Shown: positions 1 to 7,124 of the stretch, piece by piece
How positions within the stretch are numbered: the first letter of the stretch is position 1
Layout of the letters: every line of letters starts with the position of its first letter
NCBI GenBank assembly: GCA_004556155.1
Contig: SFIM01000051.1
Coordinates: 1 to 9,423 of the forward strand
Length of the DNA: 9,423 nt
Direction of reading: 5' to 3'
Origin: Clostridiales bacterium
GTDB lineage: Bacteria; Bacillota; Clostridia; Christensenellales; Aristaeellaceae
Translations under genes and position numbers: made by a program
Notes under the pieces: generated by a model
What the model was told of the DNA's origin: nothing
The model's database searches: none
Seen by the model: only the letters and a program-made list of their open reading frames with translations

Positions 1-51
1 TGCTCTCATTATAGCAAAGGAGGCGCTTCCTGTATCTTAAGCTTTTCCCTC

Positions 52-80
52 TCACCAGCTCCGCTGGTGGTTTTCTTCTT
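52..80 (+). terminator. Small hairpin followed by a T-rich run
   Basis: A 7-bp stem (52-58 pairing with 64-70, one G-U pair, loop 59-63) is followed directly by ttttcttctt. This layout fits a short intrinsic terminator for a plus-strand gene left of the window. The stem is short and the T-run is interrupted, so the call is tentative. Nothing in 1-51 was recognised as a gene. Confidence 0.4.
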
Positions 81-88
81 CGCTGAAG

Positions 89-153
89 CGACAAAAAAGG
101 ATTTGTCCCGCTTGCGGGCTCCAAATCCTTCTTTGTCGTGTTGGGCCTTTTTT
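89..153 (+). terminator. Long nested hairpin, probable intrinsic terminator
   Basis: Arms at 89-105 and 122-138 are complementary over 17 bases with one mismatch. A second perfect 5-bp stem (cccgc/gcggg, 107-111 with 114-118) is nested inside. A T-run (148-153) follows eight or nine bases after the outer stem. It sits upstream of the promoter at 179, so it probably closes an upstream transcription unit. The arms are A-rich and T-rich, so it could also work from the opposite strand. Confidence 0.5.
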
Positions 154-178
154 CACGCCCCCTTTTTCATCTCTGCCC

Positions 179-207
179 TTGACACCCGCGCGGGGCGCGC
201 CTATACT
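179..207 (+). promoter_or_regulatory. Strong sigma-A promoter of the flavin reductase-ktrBA operon
   Basis: A consensus -35 TTGACA (179-184) and a -10 TATACT (202-207) are separated by exactly 17 bases. Transcription should begin near 213-215, about 32 bases before the ATG at 247. The spacer is almost entirely G and C (185-201), which is unusual beside the AT-rich divergent promoters near 6000. No other convincing promoter was seen before ktrB or ktrA, so all three genes probably share this one. Confidence 0.85.
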
Positions 208-246
208 ACCCTTGAACCCAAATCATCCTTTCAGGAGGTTATTCAT

Positions 247-807
247 ATGAGAAAGAGCTTTGGCGCAAAGCCCCTTTGCTATCCGCAGCCGGTGTTCATC
301 CTGGCCGCTTATGATGAAAACGGCGTGCCCAACGCCATGAACGCCGCGTGGGGCGGCATCAGCGAGGATAAGGAGATTGCCATGTGCATCAGCGCCGGGC
401 ACAAGACCACCAAGGATATCCTGGCGCGCCGTGCCTTTACCGTCAGCATGGCGGATGCGCAGCACATGGCCGCGTGCGATTATGTAGGTCTGGTATCGGG
501 CAACAAGGAGCCGGATAAGTTTGCCAAGGCTGGCTTCCACGCCGAAAAATCCGCCTTCGTAGACGCGCCCCTGATTGCCGAGCTGCCCATCGCGCTGGAA
601 TGCAAGCTGGTCAGCTATGACGCCGAATCCTGCCGCCTGGTGGGCGAAATCGTCAACGTCAGCGTGGATGAGCGCGTGCTGGACGCGGACGGTCATGTGG
701 ACGTAAGCAAGGCGCAGCCGATCACCTTCGACCCCTTCAACAATACCTATGTGGTGCTGGGTGAAGCCGTGGGCCGCGCCTTCCACGATGGGCTGGCGCT
801 GAAATAA
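247..807 (+). CDS. Flavin reductase-like FMN-binding protein (flavoredoxin type)
   Basis: This 186-residue protein resembles the flavin-reductase-like, FMN-binding split-barrel family (flavoredoxin-like members in anaerobes). These cytoplasmic proteins bind FMN and pass electrons from NAD(P)H or a partner protein to flavins or other acceptors. The family-like segments are the N-terminal strand with PVFILAAYDENGVPNAMNAAWGG (residues 15-37, quoted in part as NAMNAAWGG), then GHKTTKDIL (51-59), where FMN phosphate contacts are expected, and FTVSMADAQ (64-72). There is no signal peptide or membrane segment. ATG 247 was chosen over the in-frame ATG at 67 because AGGAGG (233-238) lies eight bases ahead of it, the promoter maps just upstream, and homology-like sequence starts there. 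The stop is only 2 bp before ktrB. The true electron donor and acceptor cannot be read from sequence. Confidence 0.85.
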   Translation: MRKSFGAKPLCYPQPVFILAAYDENGVPNAMNAAWGGISEDKEIAMCISAGHKTTKDILARRAFTVSMADAQHMAACDYVGLVSGNKEPDKFAKAGFHAEKSAFVDAPLIAELPIALECKLVSYDAESCRLVGEIVNVSVDERVLDADGHVDVSKAQPITFDPFNNTYVVLGEAVGRAFHDGLALK

Positions 808-809
808 GC

Positions 810-2171
810 ATGCGGCAGCATAAAATACCACGCCTGAACGGCACGCAGGCCACGCTGCTGGGCTTTCTGGCCGTCATCCTGCTGGGCAGCGGCCTGCTGG
901 CGCTGCCCGTCAGCGCGGCGGACGGCCATGCCGTGCCGTACATGGACGCGCTGTTTACCGCCACCACCTCCGTGTGCGTAACGGGGCTGGTGACGGTACC
1001 CACCTTTTCCACCTGGAGCGGCTTTGGGCAGGCGGTAATCTTACTTCTCATTCAGATCGGCGGGCTGGGGGTAATCACCATCCTGTCCGGCGTACTGATC
1101 ACCCTGCACCGCCGCATCGGCCTGGGCGCGCGCATGCTGATTCAGGATGCGTTCAACCTGAACACCCTGTCCGGCATGGTGCGGTTTGTCAAAAACGTCA
1201 TCCTGGGCACCTTCGCTGTGGAGGGTGCGGGCGCGCTGTTATACATGCTGGTGTTTGTGCCGCAGTATGGCGCGCGAGGCGTGTGGATGGCCGTGTTCAA
1301 CGCCGTATCGGCCTTCTGCAATGCCGGGATGGATGTGATTGGCCCCAGCAGCCTGTACGCCTATGTGTCGCACCCGCTGGTCAACGCCGTCACCTGCCTG
1401 CTGATTGTGCTGGGCGGGCTGGGGTATATCGTGTGGTGGGATGTGCTGCGCGCAGTGCGCGGCATCAAAAAACAGGGGCTGCGCAGCCTGAAAACCCTGA
1501 CCCTGCACAGCAAAATCGCCCTGTCGGCCACGGCGCTGCTGATTGTGCTGGGCGCGGCGGGCGTATGGATCTTTGAGCACGATAACCCGCTGACGCTGGG
1601 CGCGCTGCCCCTGGGGCAGCAGCTCCAGGCGGCGCTGTTTCAATCCGTCACCACGCGCACTGCGGGCTTTGCAACCGTGCCGCAGGAAAACCTGCGCAAT
1701 CCCACGGCGCTGTTGTCGCTGCTGCTGATGTTCATCGGCGGTTCGCCCGTAGGCACAGCAGGCGGCGTAAAGACCGTAACGGTCGTCGTGCTGGCAACCT
1801 CCGCGCTGGCGGCCATCCGGAATAAGCGCGATACGGTGCTGTTTCATCGCACAGTACCGCGCCAGGCCGTGGCCAAGGCGGTGGCAGTGACGGGTATGTC
1901 GTTTGCCATTTGCTTTCTGTCCACGCTGCTGCTGTCTGCGGCGGCGGATGCAAACGCGCTGGACATCCTGTATGAAGCGGTGAGCGCCACGGCAACCGTG
2001 GGCCTTACGCGCGGCCTGACCCCAACGCTAAGCGCCTGGGGCAAGCTGATTATCATCGTCACCATGTATCTGGGCAGGGTGGGGCCGATCTCGCTGGCCA
2101 TCGTCTTTGGCACCCGGCGGCAATCCGAAAACCTGATTAAAGAGCCCACCGAGGAAATCAGCGTGGGCTGA
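810..2171 (+). CDS. ktrB: TrkH/KtrB-family potassium uptake membrane subunit
   Basis: This 453-residue integral membrane protein matches the TrkH/Trk/KtrB superfamily in length and layout. It has four membrane-pore-membrane repeats that form one K+ pathway. Four pore-loop selectivity signatures are visible: VCVTGL (residues 55-60), FCNAGMDV (169-176), TRTAGFATV (282-290) and ATATVGLTRG (392-401). The conserved stretch GGSPVGTAGGVKT (310-322), the membrane loop that gates K+ in this family, is present. The gene lies 2 bp after the flavin reductase stop and 12 bp before ktrA. It lacks a good Shine-Dalgarno of its own, so translation is probably coupled to the upstream gene. The adjacent single-RCK ktrA supports Ktr rather than proteobacterial Trk. 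Ion choice (K+ alone, or Na+-coupled) cannot be decided here. Confidence 0.95.
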   Translation: MRQHKIPRLNGTQATLLGFLAVILLGSGLLALPVSAADGHAVPYMDALFTATTSVCVTGLVTVPTFSTWSGFGQAVILLLIQIGGLGVITILSGVLITLHRRIGLGARMLIQDAFNLNTLSGMVRFVKNVILGTFAVEGAGALLYMLVFVPQYGARGVWMAVFNAVSAFCNAGMDVIGPSSLYAYVSHPLVNAVTCLLIVLGGLGYIVWWDVLRAVRGIKKQGLRSLKTLTLHSKIALSATALLIVLGAAGVWIFEHDNPLTLGALPLGQQLQAALFQSVTTRTAGFATVPQENLRNPTALLSLLLMFIGGSPVGTAGGVKTVTVVVLATSALAAIRNKRDTVLFHRTVPRQAVAKAVAVTGMSFAICFLSTLLLSAAADANALDILYEAVSATATVGLTRGLTPTLSAWGKLIIIVTMYLGRVGPISLAIVFGTRRQSENLIKEPTEEISVG

Positions 2172-2183
2172 GAAAGGAAACCG

Positions 2184-2834
2184 ATGAGCAGCAAGCAATC
2201 ATACGCCGTGTTCGGCCTGGGGCGCTACGGCCGCTCCGTCGCCCGCGAGCTGGCGGCCGGCGGGGCCGAGGTGCTGGCGGTGGATATGGACGAGGATATC
2301 GTCAACGCGGCCATCGCCGATATTCCCTACTGCAAATGCGCGAATGTAACCGATCCCGAGGTGATGCGCCAGCTGGGCGTAGCCAATGTGGATGTGGCCA
2401 TCATCTCCATGGCGGGCAATCTGGAGGCCAGCGTGATGGCTACCATGCTGTGCAAGGAGCTGGGCGTGAAAACCGTGATCGTCAAGTGCTCCAGCGAAAT
2501 GAACTGCAAGATCCTCAGCAAGGTGGGGGCCGACCGCACGGTGCTGCCCGAAAGCGAATCGGGCGTGCGCCTGGCAAAAAATCTGCTCACCTCGGGGCTG
2601 ATCGACCTGATTGAGCTGTCCCCCGACGTATCGATGGTGGAGCTGGATGTGCGTCCCGAGTGGGCGGGCAAATCGCTGCGCGAGCTGGATCTGCGCCGCA
2701 AGTACGGCATAAACGTTGTAGCCATCATGCAGGATGGCGCGGCGCACGTGACCATCGATCCGGAAAAGCCCCTGCAGACTTCCATGCAGCTGGTGGTAAT
2801 CGCCAATACGGCGCGGCTGTCCAAGCTGGTATAA
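2184..2834 (+). CDS. ktrA: KtrA-type RCK regulatory subunit of potassium uptake
   Basis: This 216-residue cytoplasmic protein is the gating partner of KtrB. KtrA proteins form an octameric ring that binds ATP/ADP or NAD(H) and opens or closes the channel. The N-terminal RCK_N Rossmann fold shows GLGRYG (residues 11-16) and the acidic end of strand 2, AVDMDED (32-38). The segment GADRTVLPES (115-124) is typical of the family. An RCK_C domain follows from about residue 140 to the end; in Bacillota this domain is a known c-di-AMP site. One RCK module of about 220 residues is the KtrA size, whereas proteobacterial TrkA has two. ATG 2184 is preceded by AAAGGA (2173-2178). The stop is followed within 17 bp by the bidirectional terminator, so this is the last gene of the operon. 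Confidence 0.95.
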   Translation: MSSKQSYAVFGLGRYGRSVARELAAGGAEVLAVDMDEDIVNAAIADIPYCKCANVTDPEVMRQLGVANVDVAIISMAGNLEASVMATMLCKELGVKTVIVKCSSEMNCKILSKVGADRTVLPESESGVRLAKNLLTSGLIDLIELSPDVSMVELDVRPEWAGKSLRELDLRRKYGINVVAIMQDGAAHVTIDPEKPLQTSMQLVVIANTARLSKLV

Positions 2835-2850
2835 ATTCAAACGGTCTTTC

Positions 2851-2894
2851 CAGCACAAAAACACGATCCCTGCAAGGATCGTGTTTTTGTGCTG
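2851..2894. terminator. Bidirectional intrinsic terminator between convergent operons
   Basis: A perfect 19-bp inverted repeat (2851-2869 with 2876-2894, loop ctgcaa) contains a GC-richer core stem (acacgatcc/ggatcgtgt). The core is flanked by AAAAA on the left and TTTTT on the right, so it can stop transcription on either strand. It lies between the convergent stops of ktrA (2834) and the phosphodiesterase-like gene (2905). Confidence 0.9.
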
Positions 2895-2904
2895 TATAAC
2901 ACGC

Positions 2905-3717
2905 TTAATAGCCGATAGAGCGCAGATACTGGTTCAGCTGCAGCGTCCAGTCGGTCTGGATGATATCGTAGCCCTGGCGCGCCATCCAGCCCCAGGAATC
3001 ATCGGGGTTGCCGCACAGGGCGGTATCGTCGCAGCGGGAGCCGGCCAGCGGGCGGCGATCATCGAATCGAATGGCGTTGATCCACACCTTCTTGCCCAGG
3101 GCGTGCAGCGCGTCCACATACGCGCGCTGACCCAGCGGCGCGTCGTCGGTGGAATACACCGCCTCTACGCCGCTATAACGCATATCGCGGCGGGCAGAGA
3201 GCATTTCATAGGTATCGTCCTGCTCGTACACAAAGGGCATGTAGGGCAGATCGTAGGCCACCTCAGCCACCATATCAAAGTTCGCCTGCGTGGGGCGGGA
3301 TTTCACGATCACCTGATCCTGCATGCCCAGGCGGCGCACCATCTGCGCGATGCGCGCAGGGTTGTGCTCAAACTTATCGATATTGATGGTGCAGCGGCCC
3401 TTGAGGAATTGCAGCATATCCTCCAGCCGCGTCACGGTGTGCTCGGTGGGATTGCCGTCCACGTTGACAAAGTGCAGCTTTTCGATCTCGGAAGCAGGCA
3501 TCTGGCGGATATCGATATCCTTGCCCAGGCGGATTTTCTCGGTCTTGGGATGGAACACAAACAGCACGTCGTCCGCGCTCTTGGTCACATCCAGCTCGAT
3601 GATATCCGCGCCCTGGCGCAGCGCCACCGCAAAGGAGGCATAGGTATTGCCGGGCAGGTTGTAGCCGCAGGAGCCCATATGGGCCGAAATCAGGACGCGC
3701 TTTTTCAGTTCAATCAT
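2905..3717 (-). CDS. Glycerophosphodiester phosphodiesterase-like protein with altered active site
   Basis: This 270-residue protein has the TIM-barrel layout of the GDPD/PI-PLC-like phosphodiesterase family. Family enzymes cleave glycerophosphodiesters to glycerol-3-phosphate and an alcohol with a divalent metal. Visible matches are SAHMGSCG (residues 11-18, place of AHRG), PGNTYASF (22-29, place of PENT..AF), GADIIELDV (36-44), VFHP (54-57, place of HD), INIDKF (111-116, place of the nIEiK strand) and GYDIIQTDW (249-257). Both expected catalytic histidines (H13, H56) and metal-binding E41/D43 are kept. The arginine after the first His is Met, the Glu of PENT is Gly, and the third acidic ligand is Asp114 instead of Glu. 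There is no signal peptide. GGAGGG (3728-3733) supports ATG 3717. It lies 24 bp after the LacI-SBP regulator gene on the same strand, so the two are probably co-transcribed. The substrate may differ from classical glycerophosphodiesters. Confidence 0.8.
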   Translation of the reverse strand: MIELKKRVLISAHMGSCGYNLPGNTYASFAVALRQGADIIELDVTKSADDVLFVFHPKTEKIRLGKDIDIRQMPASEIEKLHFVNVDGNPTEHTVTRLEDMLQFLKGRCTINIDKFEHNPARIAQMVRRLGMQDQVIVKSRPTQANFDMVAEVAYDLPYMPFVYEQDDTYEMLSARRDMRYSGVEAVYSTDDAPLGQRAYVDALHALGKKVWINAIRFDDRRPLAGSRCDDTALCGNPDDSWGWMARQGYDIIQTDWTLQLNQYLRSIGY

Positions 3718-3741
3718 TGTATTGTAACCCTCCGTAAAATT

Positions 3742-5925
3742 TTAATCTTCGGGTTTAAACGCTTTTTCAAAGGTGGTCTGGGCAAATTTCAGGGTGTCCT
3801 CCATGCTCATGACCCCGCTGTACGCGGTATTGACCGCCATGCCCAGGATGTTGAGGAAGCGCTGCTCGTCAAAGCTGCTCACGCGCATGGGCGGGATATG
3901 GCTGGCGCGCGACAGCGCAAAGCAGTCCCGCGCCATCAGCAGCCAGGGGCAGCGGTCGATGACCTCCAGGTTCTCATACGCCTTGCTGCAGGGCGAGGTG
4001 GTGCCCATCAGCATCATGGTGGTGGCGGTTTCCTCACGGCACAGCCAGCGCAGGAAGCGCAGCGCCTCCTCCTTTTGCTCCGAGCGGCGGCAGATGCCGA
4101 TGGTGCTGCCGCCCAGCATGGGATTGCCGCCCGGCACCATGGCGTAACCGATGCGATCGCTGATGCGCGAATTGGAGGACATGATGTTGCTGGTGAAGTT
4201 GGAATACAGCACGGCGATGGCCGCGTTGCCGCTGGCAAAGTGATCGATGGTATCCTTCCAGGTGGCGCAGTGGGTAGGATCGATGCAGCCATGCAGATCG
4301 ATCAGCTCCTGCATGGCCTGCACGGCCTCGGGGCTGGTCAGCAGAATATGGCCGTCGTCATCGTACAGCGTATCCGTATGGCTGAAATAGCGGGACAAAA
4401 ACTCCTTGGCCGCCTCGCTGGCGCTGCCCAGCGTCAGCCCCGTGCCGAACTCCACCGGCGAATCGGGATTGAACGCGCGGGTGAAGAAGCGCGCGATGCG
4501 GTTGTACTCCTGATAGGTGGTGGGCGGCAGCAGCTCGCAGTTATACAGCTCGGTATAGCGGCGGCGAAAGGCCGTGTTTTCAAACAGATCGCGCCGGTAG
4601 AACAGCAGCTGCGCGCTGGTGGTGTTGGGCAGGGCGTAGAGCGTGCCGTTCATGTGCGAATACTTGCGCGACAGGCCGGGCACGAAGGTATCGAAAATGC
4701 GCTCGATATCGGGGTCGATCTCCTTCAGCGGGGTATACACGCGCTCCATGTAATACGGCCAGCGCTTGCTGTCCAGGCGCGCCAGGTCAAACGCCGCTGT
4801 GTTTTCAATGCTGGACAGCACCTCGCTGAGCCCGTCATAGGAATAGGCGGCGAAGCTGATCTCCGTGCCCGTCTCGCGGGTGTACAGGCGCGATACGTTG
4901 CGCAGGATGTTGATGCTGGGGCTGTCCTGGGTCAGGATGCTCAGCCGGCGCGCCTTCCTTTTGCCGCAGACGGGCGGCAGCCAGCTGCGCACGCCATCCA
5001 CCGGCAGCGCCTGCAGGGGCGCGGGCGCGCCTTCATCCTCAATCAAGGCAATCAGCCGTTCCGCCGCGCGGCGGCCCAGCAGGCGATAGTTCATTTCAAA
5101 CTCGGTAAAATCCCCCATCGGCAGGGCAAAGAGCGGCGATACGCTGTACAGCCGGGGGCTGCCCTCATGGAAATGGCGGATGATGCTGCGCAGCGTCTGG
5201 GCAAAGGCATAGTTGCCGATAAAGATCGCATCGGGCGCAACCTCCGCGCCCAGCAGATCAAAGGCGTCGCCCGCACACTGGCTGCTTTCGGTCTGCCGGC
5301 AGGTAAGGGGCAGGCCGCGGGCATCCAGCACATCGCGCAGACCGCGCAGCAGCTCGGACTGGGAGGAAAAGGCATGGCTTTCCAGCAGCGCCGCCGGGTT
5401 GCGGCAGCCATCGGCAATGGCACGGCGGGCCATATCGCAGCCCAGCGCGTAATAATCAAAGCCCAGGGCGGGCGCGCCGGAACCGGGAGAACGCTCCACA
5501 AAGCAGATGTGCTGCACTCCCGCCGCCGCGTAGGCCGCGCCATCGTCATGCAGGCAGGTAAACGCCGCCGTGCCGGCCATCATGCCCGACTGGATTTCGC
5601 CAATGGCGCGCTCCTCCTTTTCGGGCTGATCGTCGGTCAGCAGCAGGCTGACCTGGTAGCCACAGTTCTGGGCGTAATTGCGAAAGCTGGTAAAGAAATC
5701 CACATAGCAGCGGTTATACAGGCTGGGCAGCACCACGGCCAGCGTTTTGGACGAGCCGCGGCGCAGCACCTGCGCGCGCTGATTAAGGGCATAGCCCAGC
5801 TGCTGGGCTGCCTGCTGCACCTGCCGAATCTTGGTGCTGCTGACATTGCCTTTGCCGTTGAGGACGTTTGATACCGTGCCCTGCGACACGCCCGCGGCGC
5901 GCGCGATATCCTTGATGGTTGCCAT
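3742..5925 (-). CDS. LacI-type repressor fused to an ABC solute-binding domain
   Basis: This 727-residue protein joins two usually separate proteins. Residues 2-55 are a LacI-family HTH (MATIKDIARAAGVSQGTVSN, then a typical second half and hinge helix near AQVLRRG, 51-57). Residues 61-320 resemble the periplasmic-binding-like sensor of LacI regulators (TLAVVLPSLYN onward), ending near the basic linker GKRKARR (321-327). Residues 328-727 look like a full type-1 extracellular solute-binding protein: LSILTQDSPS start, DLARLDSKRW (380-389), GTLYALPNTTSAQLLFYRRDLF (427-448, quoted in part), FASGNAAIAVLYSN (563-576), IGYAMVPGGNPMLGGSTIGI (592-611) and EEALRFLRWL (619-628). There is no signal peptide or lipobox, so this domain should be cytoplasmic. 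ATG 5925 was chosen because AAAGGA (5935-5940) precedes it and it begins the HTH exactly; the upstream in-frame ATG at 5967 falls at or before the predicted transcript start. The protein likely controls its own operon and the divergent epimerase gene. The effector is unknown. Confidence 0.9.
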   Translation of the reverse strand: MATIKDIARAAGVSQGTVSNVLNGKGNVSSTKIRQVQQAAQQLGYALNQRAQVLRRGSSKTLAVVLPSLYNRCYVDFFTSFRNYAQNCGYQVSLLLTDDQPEKEERAIGEIQSGMMAGTAAFTCLHDDGAAYAAAGVQHICFVERSPGSGAPALGFDYYALGCDMARRAIADGCRNPAALLESHAFSSQSELLRGLRDVLDARGLPLTCRQTESSQCAGDAFDLLGAEVAPDAIFIGNYAFAQTLRSIIRHFHEGSPRLYSVSPLFALPMGDFTEFEMNYRLLGRRAAERLIALIEDEGAPAPLQALPVDGVRSWLPPVCGKRKARRLSILTQDSPSINILRNVSRLYTRETGTEISFAAYSYDGLSEVLSSIENTAAFDLARLDSKRWPYYMERVYTPLKEIDPDIERIFDTFVPGLSRKYSHMNGTLYALPNTTSAQLLFYRRDLFENTAFRRRYTELYNCELLPPTTYQEYNRIARFFTRAFNPDSPVEFGTGLTLGSASEAAKEFLSRYFSHTDTLYDDDGHILLTSPEAVQAMQELIDLHGCIDPTHCATWKDTIDHFASGNAAIAVLYSNFTSNIMSSNSRISDRIGYAMVPGGNPMLGGSTIGICRRSEQKEEALRFLRWLCREETATTMMLMGTTSPCSKAYENLEVIDRCPWLLMARDCFALSRASHIPPMRVSSFDEQRFLNILGMAVNTAYSGVMSMEDTLKFAQTTFEKAFKPED

Positions 5926-5970
5926 AGCCGCCGTTCCTTTCATATCTATTCTCAGGTAAAGATGCATTTT

Positions 5971-5999
5971 AGTATAGCATAAAGGCGCAAATAATTCAA
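5971..5999 (-). promoter_or_regulatory. Sigma-A promoter of the LacI-SBP regulator operon
   Basis: Read on the minus strand, TTGAAT (5999-5994) and TATACT (5976-5971) are separated by 17 bases. The start of transcription should fall near 5964, about 39 bases before ATG 5925. The -35 overlaps the half-palindrome at 5994-6008, which makes autoregulation plausible. Confidence 0.75.
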
Positions 6000-6008
6000 C
6001 GTTTACAA
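5994..6008. promoter_or_regulatory. Candidate LacI/cre-like operator between divergent promoters
   Basis: On the minus strand the site reads TTGTAAACGTTGAAT, with the central CG typical of LacI-family operators. The left half matches the CcpA cre pattern WTGNNARCG, but the right half is degenerate. It overlaps the minus-strand -35 and ends just before the plus-strand -35 at 6011, so one bound repressor could affect both promoters. It could be the site of the adjacent LacI-SBP protein, a CcpA site, or chance. Confidence 0.4.
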
Positions 6009-6010
6009 GA

Positions 6011-6039
6011 TTGACACGTTATAATTTCTGTGCTACAAT
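6011..6039 (+). promoter_or_regulatory. Sigma-A promoter of the epimerase gene
   Basis: A consensus -35 TTGACA (6011-6016), 17-base spacer and -10 TACAAT (6034-6039) predict a start near 6046, about 30 bases before ATG 6076. It stands back to back with the minus-strand promoter at 5971-5999, with 11 bp between the two -35 boxes. Confidence 0.85.
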
Positions 6040-6075
6040 GATGCTGTACAAATCCGCGAATGAGGTGATATGCAT

Positions 6076-6951
6076 ATGCGTCTTGGTACCATGACCTCGC
6101 TGTTCCGCGATCGGAGAGAATGCGCTGAGCATTTCGGCTATATTGAATCCGTCCAGCGCTGCCGCAAGGCGGGCTTTACCGTGCTGGATATGAACCTGTG
6201 CGCGCTCAACCGCCGCCAAACCACCCTGCACCTGGATAACTGGCAGGAGCAGGTGGATGAAATCCGCAACGAGGCCGAGCGCCTGGGCTGCGTGTTTTCC
6301 CAGTCCCATCCCCCCTATCGCCGCGGCCGCGAGGGCACCTTCGCCACCGCCGAAGAGGAAGCATTTTTCCGCGCCATGTCGCTGCGCGCCCTTGAAATCA
6401 CCGCGATGCTGGGCGCCAAGTGGGCGGTGATCCACCCGGTGATGGACGTGACCGCCGACATCAACGATGTGGACGCGCATGTGCGCTATAACCAGCAGAT
6501 GTTCGCCCGCGAGGCCGAGCTGGCCGCCAAGTTGGGCGTGGGTCTGGCCTTTGAAAACATGTTTGACGGCGACCAGCGCCGCTTTGGCTCCACGGCGGAG
6601 GATCTGATCGCCATCCAGGATTCCTTCCATTCCGATCTGATCGGCATATGCTGGGATGTGGGCCATGCCAACCGCATGTACCGCGATCAGCTCAAGCCCA
6701 TCCGCAAGCTGGGCAGCCGTATCAAGGCGCTGCACATTGACGATAACCTGGGCAAGGACGACCTGCACCTGCTGCCTTTTGAGGGCAATGTTCCCTGGGA
6801 GCAGGTGATGCATACCCTGTACGACAGCGGCTGCGAAGCCGACCTGATCTACGAAATCCGCAACAATGCCAACATGCCCGAGGCGCTGCGCGACGTGACG
6901 GCGCGCTACTGCTACGAAGTGGGCGAATATTTGCTGTCGCTTTATCGCTGA
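6076..6951 (+). CDS. Sugar phosphate isomerase/epimerase family TIM-barrel enzyme
   Basis: This 291-residue protein belongs to the AP-endonuclease-2-type TIM-barrel family (xylose isomerase-like, ketose 3-epimerases and inosose enzymes). These cytoplasmic enzymes use one divalent metal to move a proton or carbonyl on a sugar or polyol. The likely metal ligands are all present and well spaced: E160 in LAFENMFD, D194 in ICWDVGHANR, H220 in KALHIDDN and E260 in LIYEIRN. This is the order and approximate spacing known for D-tagatose 3-epimerase. H197 sits in the D-x-x-H pair, and H78 and H120 line other strand ends. Two in-frame ATGs occur, at 6070 and 6076. ATG 6076 is preferred because GAGGTGAT (6062-6069) would abut 6070 but lies at a workable distance from 6076. 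The gene is divergent from the LacI-SBP regulator, its likely controller. The exact substrate is unknown. Confidence 0.88.
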   Translation: MRLGTMTSLFRDRRECAEHFGYIESVQRCRKAGFTVLDMNLCALNRRQTTLHLDNWQEQVDEIRNEAERLGCVFSQSHPPYRRGREGTFATAEEEAFFRAMSLRALEITAMLGAKWAVIHPVMDVTADINDVDAHVRYNQQMFAREAELAAKLGVGLAFENMFDGDQRRFGSTAEDLIAIQDSFHSDLIGICWDVGHANRMYRDQLKPIRKLGSRIKALHIDDNLGKDDLHLLPFEGNVPWEQVMHTLYDSGCEADLIYEIRNNANMPEALRDVTARYCYEVGEYLLSLYR

Positions 6952-7044
6952 GGGGATGGGTGCCAGTCGGCTTCCGAGAAGCGCCTTCTGCTGACCCGCA
7001 TGAGGGAAATGCTGCGCTTTGCGCGTGCTGGAAAATGCAGCCAA

Positions 7045-7064
7045 CCTTCTCCTTAAGGAGAAGG
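7045..7064. repeat. Perfect 20-bp palindrome, REP-like
   Basis: The sequence ccttctccttaaggagaagg is its own reverse complement. Outside it, ccaa and ttgg (7041-7044, 7067-7070) extend pairing past a small bulge. It lacks a T-run, so it is not a standard terminator. Its look recalls short intergenic palindromes dispersed in some Clostridia, but copy number cannot be judged from one window. Confidence 0.6.
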
Positions 7065-7124
7065 CTTTGGACGGCCATTCTCCCCAACTATCATTAATCA
7101 CCGCTGATTCCCGCACGCAGCCAT

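Noticed and set aside
67..246. A 60-residue N-terminal extension of the flavin reductase frame
   Set aside because: It translates through the terminator hairpin and promoter. The AGGAGG at 233-238 and the family-like start fit ATG 247.
2881..5871. A 996-codon plus-strand open frame
   Set aside because: It runs antisense across the phosphodiesterase-like gene and the LacI-SBP gene. Its translation is rich in His, Gln, Ala, Gly and Arg with no family motif, as expected for the reverse of GC-rich codons. The minus-strand genes have clear domains and ribosome sites.
5926..5967. A 14-residue N-terminal extension of the LacI-SBP protein
   Set aside because: The ATG at 5967 lies at or upstream of the predicted transcript start. 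AAAGGA at 5935-5940 points to ATG 5925, which starts exactly at the HTH.
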